From positions 1 to 51,481 of the IMG/VR virus record IMGVR_UViG_3300020020_000043: a stretch of DNA of 51,481 nucleotides; one strand, 5' to 3'. The stretch comes from a virus. The notes below the pieces were generated by a model that saw only the letters and a list, made by a program, of their open reading frames with translations, did no database searches and was not told where the DNA came from. The first letter of the stretch is position 1. Every line of letters begins with the position of its first letter. A program made the translations under genes and the position numbers. Shown in pieces: positions 48,253 to 51,481 of this stretch.

Positions 48253-49179
48253 ATGGCACTGACCCTCGTCGAAGCCGCCAAGCTGAACTCTGGCGACATC
48301 GTGCGTTCGGCTGTCATCGAAATGTTTGCGCAGGAATCGGACATCCTCCAGGTCCTGCCATTCGAAGACATCGCTGGCAACGCATTGAAATACAACCGTG
48401 AAGGCTCCCTGCCAGGGATCAGCTTCCGCGGCGTGAACGAAGCATTCCCGGAATCGTCCGGCGTGCTCAACCCACAAACCGAGGCGCTCGTCATTGCTGG
48501 CGGCGACCTGGATGTGGACCGATTCATCATCCAGACTCAAGGCCAGGGCGTACGTGCGACACACGAACGCATGAAGGTCAAGTCGCTTGCGGCGGGCTGG
48601 ACGCAGAAGTTCATCAAGGGTGACTCGTCCACAAACCCGCGTGAGTTCGACGGTCTGCAGAAGCGTCTGGTCAATGCCCAGGTGATCTCGGCCGGTGCCG
48701 CCTCCGGTGGCTCACCGTTATCGCTCGGTGTGATCGACGACGCGACCGACACCGTGGACAACCCGACGCATTACCTGATGTCCAAAGGCATGCGGCGCAA
48801 GTTCACCGCGGCAGCGCGCACGACCTCAGTTGCAGGCTTCGTGACGTACAACGCGGACGCATTTGGCCGGCGCATCTCGAACTACAACGACATCCCCATG
48901 CTGGTTGCATACGGCGCGAACGGCGGCGACGACATTCTCGGCTTCGATGAAGCAGCAGCCAGCGGTCCAGCAACGGCTACGTCCCTCTACATCCTGAGCA
49001 TTGGCCCCGGACGTATTCAGGGCATCCAGAACGGTCCCATGGACGTTCGCGACCTGGGCGAGCTACAAGCCGCACCAGTGTTCCGCACTCGGGTCGAATG
49101 GTACAACGGCATCGTGATCGAACACGGTCGCGCTGCTGCTCGCATTCGGCACATCAGCAACGCAGCACTTGTTGCGTAA
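48253..49179 (+). CDS. Major capsid protein
   Basis: A 308-aa protein. The opening MALTLVEAAKLNSGDIVRSA and the N-arm/E-loop-like pattern ILQVLPFEDIAGNALKYNREGSLPGISFRGVNE are typical of HK97-fold capsid proteins of phages with a separate scaffold. The C-terminus reads VEWYNGIVIEHGRAAARIRHI, a usual last-strand ending. It should assemble the icosahedral shell. AGGTGA precedes the ATG. Confidence 0.88.
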   Translation: MALTLVEAAKLNSGDIVRSAVIEMFAQESDILQVLPFEDIAGNALKYNREGSLPGISFRGVNEAFPESSGVLNPQTEALVIAGGDLDVDRFIIQTQGQGVRATHERMKVKSLAAGWTQKFIKGDSSTNPREFDGLQKRLVNAQVISAGAASGGSPLSLGVIDDATDTVDNPTHYLMSKGMRRKFTAAARTTSVAGFVTYNADAFGRRISNYNDIPMLVAYGANGGDDILGFDEAAASGPATATSLYILSIGPGRIQGIQNGPMDVRDLGELQAAPVFRTRVEWYNGIVIEHGRAAARIRHISNAALVA

Positions 49180-49190
49180 GGAGAACAAAT

Positions 49191-49568
49191 ATGGCTTCTC
49201 GCACCTACGACAATCTGACCCTCCTGAAGGACGCCGGTGTTGTCACCGTGGACGCTGCTGCTCAGGTCGGCGGCTCTGCCCGCGTCGTTGACCTGGGCGA
49301 CGCACACATGGACGCCGTTGCTGTGGTTGACACCAGCGCCGTCGACACCGCACAGGGTACCTATACCGTGCGCATTCAAGGCGCTTCTGCTTTGAACTTT
49401 GCTACTCCAGTTGAACTCGCAGCACGTGAGATCAAAGCAACTGGACGCACAGAGATTCCGTTCAACAACGAAGTCGCTGGCACCTACTATCGGTATGTCC
49501 GTGCCTTCCACGACACCGGCGGCGCGGCACCATCGATCAACAACACGATCTTCCTCGCGAAGCCGTAA
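49191..49568 (+). CDS. Capsid cement / decoration protein (Bbp16-like)
   Basis: A 125-aa protein after AAGGAGAAC. The pattern YDNLTLLKDAGVVTVDAAAQVGGSARVVDLGD and the beta-rich remainder resemble the Bbp16-type cement proteins of Bordetella phage BPP-1. Such proteins trim the outer shell and stabilise it. The gene directly follows the capsid gene. The assignment is by pattern and context. Confidence 0.65.
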   Translation: MASRTYDNLTLLKDAGVVTVDAAAQVGGSARVVDLGDAHMDAVAVVDTSAVDTAQGTYTVRIQGASALNFATPVELAAREIKATGRTEIPFNNEVAGTYYRYVRAFHDTGGAAPSINNTIFLAKP

Positions 49569-49578
49569 GGAGCACTCA

Positions 49579-50145
49579 ATGAAAATCGGACTACGCTATA
49601 CCGGCGATGACGAAGCGCTCAACAAGAAGTTGGAGGCCACCGACGGCGTCCAATACTTCGAGCCCATCGACGCACGCGAGATTCTCTCGTCGCCTGGGCA
49701 AGATTACGAGATCGACGAAGAGTCTCGCAAGATGATCGGCATGCAATTCGACCCGCGTCTAAAGGGCGAGGGCGACGATGCTGTCAACATCCCACAACTG
49801 CAAAGCGAGGACGCTGAGCTGCAGACGGGACTGTCCGCGGAGAAGTACGGCCGCAGCCAGGTGGTGAAGGCTGTGCCCAACGCAGCACAACCGACAGCCA
49901 TGAACCCACTCACCACGTCTGGGCGCCCGCTCAACATCGACGAAGTAGGCACTCAGGCCGCAGTCGATGCACGTATGGGCTATCAGACGGCGCCAGAGAC
50001 GAAACCATCAGGCGGCGCGCCGGCATCCGAGGGCATGACGTCCGACGAGATGCGGACGGCCCTGAAGGCCAAGGGCGTGCAGTTCCCAGCCGACGCAAAG
50101 AAGGCTGAGTTCGCAGAATTGGTCGACCGGCACAACGCACGCTAA
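49579..50145 (+). CDS. Head-associated protein with C-terminal HeH/LEM-like motif
   Basis: A 188-aa protein. The N-terminal 60 residues are alpha-beta; the middle is Gln/Ser/Pro-rich and likely flexible. The C-terminal 35 residues (TSDEMRTALKAKGVQFPADAKKAEFAELVDRH) resemble a HeH or SAP-like helix-turn-helix found in phage head proteins. It may anchor DNA or capsid parts. AAGGAG precedes the ATG. Confidence 0.6.
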   Translation: MKIGLRYTGDDEALNKKLEATDGVQYFEPIDAREILSSPGQDYEIDEESRKMIGMQFDPRLKGEGDDAVNIPQLQSEDAELQTGLSAEKYGRSQVVKAVPNAAQPTAMNPLTTSGRPLNIDEVGTQAAVDARMGYQTAPETKPSGGAPASEGMTSDEMRTALKAKGVQFPADAKKAEFAELVDRHNAR

Positions 50146-50207
50146 GGTGCTCCGTGTCTTCCGCTCGGGGTAACACCCGAATTTTTACTATTCAAGGAGA
50201 ACTTTTC

Positions 50208-50447
50208 ATGGCAAAACCAGACGATCCCGGAAGCCAAGGCCGTAGCAATGCACCCGGTCAAGGCGGCGGCGCACCCGGCAAGTCCGGCGAAGCTGGGCGC
50301 GGTCATTCGCCCGAAGCGAAGGCAGAACGTGCAGCACGTCGCGCTCGCGGCGAAGATGTGCCCGAGCCACCGGAAGATGAACAGAGCGGTCCGACGACGG
50401 CGCCCGGTGGTGACACACCGCAGATCAACCCGCTGAACAAACCCTGA
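50208..50447 (+). CDS. Small disordered Gly/Pro/Glu-rich protein
   Basis: A 79-aa protein, low in hydrophobic residues and probably disordered. It begins MAKPDDPGSQGRSNAPGQGG and ends with a Pro/Gly-rich segment. AAGGAGAAC precedes the ATG at good spacing. A terminator-like hairpin follows. The role is unknown; it may be a capsid-linked linker protein. Confidence 0.5.
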   Translation: MAKPDDPGSQGRSNAPGQGGGAPGKSGEAGRGHSPEAKAERAARRARGEDVPEPPEDEQSGPTTAPGGDTPQINPLNKP

Positions 50448-50488
50448 CGCGTGTTCTCCTGTGACCGATGTTGGTCGGTCGTAAGTTA

Positions 50489-50514
50489 CTCCGGACTTCG
50501 GTCCGGAGGTTTTT
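50489..50514 (+). terminator. Rho-independent terminator inside the head operon
   Basis: CTCCGGAC-TTCG-GTCCGGAG forms a perfect eight-pair stem with a TTCG tetraloop, followed by GTTTTT. A weaker GACCGA/TCGGTC hairpin precedes it (50463-50480). It sits just before the ATG at 50531, so it should reduce expression of the neck genes relative to capsid genes. Confidence 0.8.
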
Positions 50515-50530
50515 AATCGAGAGGCTCAAG

Positions 50531-50890
50531 ATGACCGCAGCAAAGAAAGCGTCGAAGTCCGCATCTATCTTAGATGACGAACAACAGATGGTCGAGAAGA
50601 TTGCCAAAGACATTCATCCATCGTCCACCAGTCTCGAGCGGGAGAATGTCAGAGCTAGACCGGCCCATGCAAGTGAGCACTCTAACGGCGAACCGTCGGA
50701 GGGACCGAATCCAGATGTTGGCATGACTCTGGTTGTGGATAGCGCGCTTCAACAAGAGACAGCTGAGCAAGGCGACGAGGTCGTTCGCATGGTGGATGTG
50801 GCCGGCAATGAGATGGACGTGGAAGGCTTGGCCAATGTGAAGCTTCATGAGCGCTCTGGTTGGAAGCGACTCAAGGAAGAAGAGGCGTAA
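50531..50890 (+). CDS. Hypothetical protein downstream of the terminator
   Basis: A 119-aa protein. It begins MTAAKKASKSASILDDEQQM; the N-terminal half is charged and likely flexible. The C-terminal half is a beta unit (DVAGNEMDVEGLANVKLHERSGWKRL). The end resembles segments of small phage head or neck proteins. AGAGG precedes the ATG. Possible neck accessory protein. Confidence 0.55.
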   Translation: MTAAKKASKSASILDDEQQMVEKIAKDIHPSSTSLERENVRARPAHASEHSNGEPSEGPNPDVGMTLVVDSALQQETAEQGDEVVRMVDVAGNEMDVEGLANVKLHERSGWKRLKEEEA

Positions 50891-50896
50891 CGCATC

Positions 50897-51358
50897 ATGG
50901 CTGTGGCCGTCTACCCGGCTCCGGGCTATGACAGCTTCATCAGCCTCGAGGATGCCAACAAATATCTGACTGATCTCGGCTTTGCAAAGAACGTCTGGGA
51001 CAACAAGTCAACGACCGAGCGCGAAGCAGCATTGAGGCGTGCAACACAATTCATCTATGCTCGTCGTCTTCTTACCGCGGCATTGTGGGACACCACGGTA
51101 ACACCGCCAGTAGCGCGTGTTCACCCGAACGTAGCCGCTGCAACGGCCGAGGCGGCGCGGCGCCACGTTGAGGGCACTTTGTACCGGGACCTGGATGCCG
51201 CCCCGATACTTGAAAAGACGGTAGGGCCTCTGACACTGCGCTACGCACAGCCTGCCGCGATTAAGCCAGCGGAATATTATCCGGTGATCGGCGACCTGCT
51301 GTATGGCCTGATTGAGTTGACTGGCGGAGTCGGCTCTGTGACCTTTGAAAGAGTGTGA
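50897..51358 (+). CDS. Head-tail connector / DnaT-like adaptor protein
   Basis: A 153-aa protein. SFISLEDANKYLTDLG at the start, the ALRRATQFIYAR helix and the Ala-rich helices that follow match the phage DnaT-like/head-tail adaptor pattern seen in neck regions (HK97 gp6-type position). It would bridge portal and tail. The TGA overlaps the ATG of the last gene. Confidence 0.7.
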   Translation: MAVAVYPAPGYDSFISLEDANKYLTDLGFAKNVWDNKSTTEREAALRRATQFIYARRLLTAALWDTTVTPPVARVHPNVAAATAEAARRHVEGTLYRDLDAAPILEKTVGPLTLRYAQPAAIKPAEYYPVIGDLLYGLIELTGGVGSVTFERV

Positions 51359-51481
51359 TGGCATCCGCACTGTACGACGAGCTAGCACAAGCTGCGGTAG
51401 ACCTGCTCAATGAGCTGGGACAGCTTGTGCTTTTATCTCGTGCAGGGGCAGGTGGCGGCTACGATCCGGACAGTGGCTTCG
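51358..51481 (+). CDS. Putative head-closure/neck protein (partial)
   Basis: Starts at the ATG overlapping the upstream TGA and is cut by the window end. The visible 41 residues begin MASALYDELAQAAVDLLNEL and reach RAGAGGGYDPDSG. The opening helix then a -YDP- turn resembles the N-terminus of small phage neck proteins. No more can be said without the rest. Confidence 0.55.
   Translation, partial: MASALYDELAQAAVDLLNELGQLVLLSRAGAGGGYDPDSGF

Larger units (their letters stand above)
505..49241. repeat. Dispersed octamer CGGTGTTG / CAACACCG, about 50 copies
   Basis: Counting by eye I find about 24 CGGTGTTG and 26 CAACACCG on the plus strand, from 505 to about 49241. Examples: 505, 2008, 2061, 2656, 4273, 6241, 8341, 10750, 15119, 16249, 16909, 18352, 20537, 21971, 25657, 28455, 28482, 31633, 33693, 37160, 37196, 38438, 38578, 42820, 45006, 46925, 49234. 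About two would be expected by chance. Flanking bases vary on both sides, so the edges are sharp. Copies lie in all frames and in intergenic DNA. Confidence 0.85.

Noticed and set aside
1-51481. CTCGAG hexamer seemed frequent
   Set aside because: Roughly 30 copies by eye against about 16 expected; a twofold excess is weak beside the octamer signal.
1-51481. tRNA genes and CRISPR arrays
   Set aside because: No cloverleaf-like stretch with a T-loop GTTCRA core in a free gap, and no regularly spaced repeats of CRISPR length.
1-51481. Temperate lifestyle
   Set aside because: No integrase, excisionase or CI-like repressor was recognised. A few kb are missing from the window, so this is not absolute.

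Overview
This window is most of the genome of a tailed, probably strictly lytic double-stranded DNA bacteriophage. It holds a small and a large terminase subunit, a DUF4055-type portal, a Mu gpF-like head protein, a scaffold, a major capsid protein, a tape-measure C-terminus and large tail-tip proteins. I see no integrase, excisionase or CI-like repressor. A DUF3567-like gene (a family I know from Betaproteobacteria, mainly Burkholderiales) and a Bbp16-like capsid protein point to a betaproteobacterial host, but the host is an inference. The right end stops in a head-tail connector gene and the left end starts in the tape-measure C-terminus. A few kb of neck and tail-tube genes are therefore missing, and the map is probably circular or circularly permuted.

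Layout. 2-14799 (+): tape-measure end, tail-tip and receptor-binding proteins (one of 2607 aa), then lysis genes. 14760-23547 (-): a tightly overlapping block with a PDDEXK nuclease, family A DNA polymerase, sliding-clamp-like protein, and a complete preQ0 pathway (folE, queD, queE, queC) with a dpdA-like DNA transglycosylase. 23606-35536 (-): about 26 mostly small early-type genes, including DUF932, DUF2786, an SSB-like protein and an SNF2-type helicase, many with their own promoter-like boxes and hairpins. 35674-38938 (+): primase and SF3 primase-helicase. 39029-44099 (+): terminases, portal and head morphogenesis. 44147-46420: an accessory island with a DUF6884-like gene (+) facing a leftward cluster of seven small genes. 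46599-51481 (+): a secreted protein, then scaffold, capsid and neck genes.

How it works together. FolE, QueD, QueE and QueC make preQ0 from GTP, and DpdA should exchange it for guanine in phage DNA, which is known in other phages to block host restriction. No QueF, Gat domain or other preQ0-modifying gene is evident, so dPreQ0 is the predicted base. The polymerase, clamp, SSB, helicase and primases form a largely self-supplied replisome.

The most striking unexplained signal is the non-palindromic octamer CGGTGTTG/CAACACCG. I count about 50 copies by eye, on both strands, in all reading frames and also between genes, against about two expected by chance. Other points of interest are an endolysin-holin fusion with an internal start, apparent leaderless promoters, promoter-hairpin cassettes, a GH18-like tail protein without catalytic residues, and membrane micropeptides of 28 and 35 aa wedged between overlapping genes.
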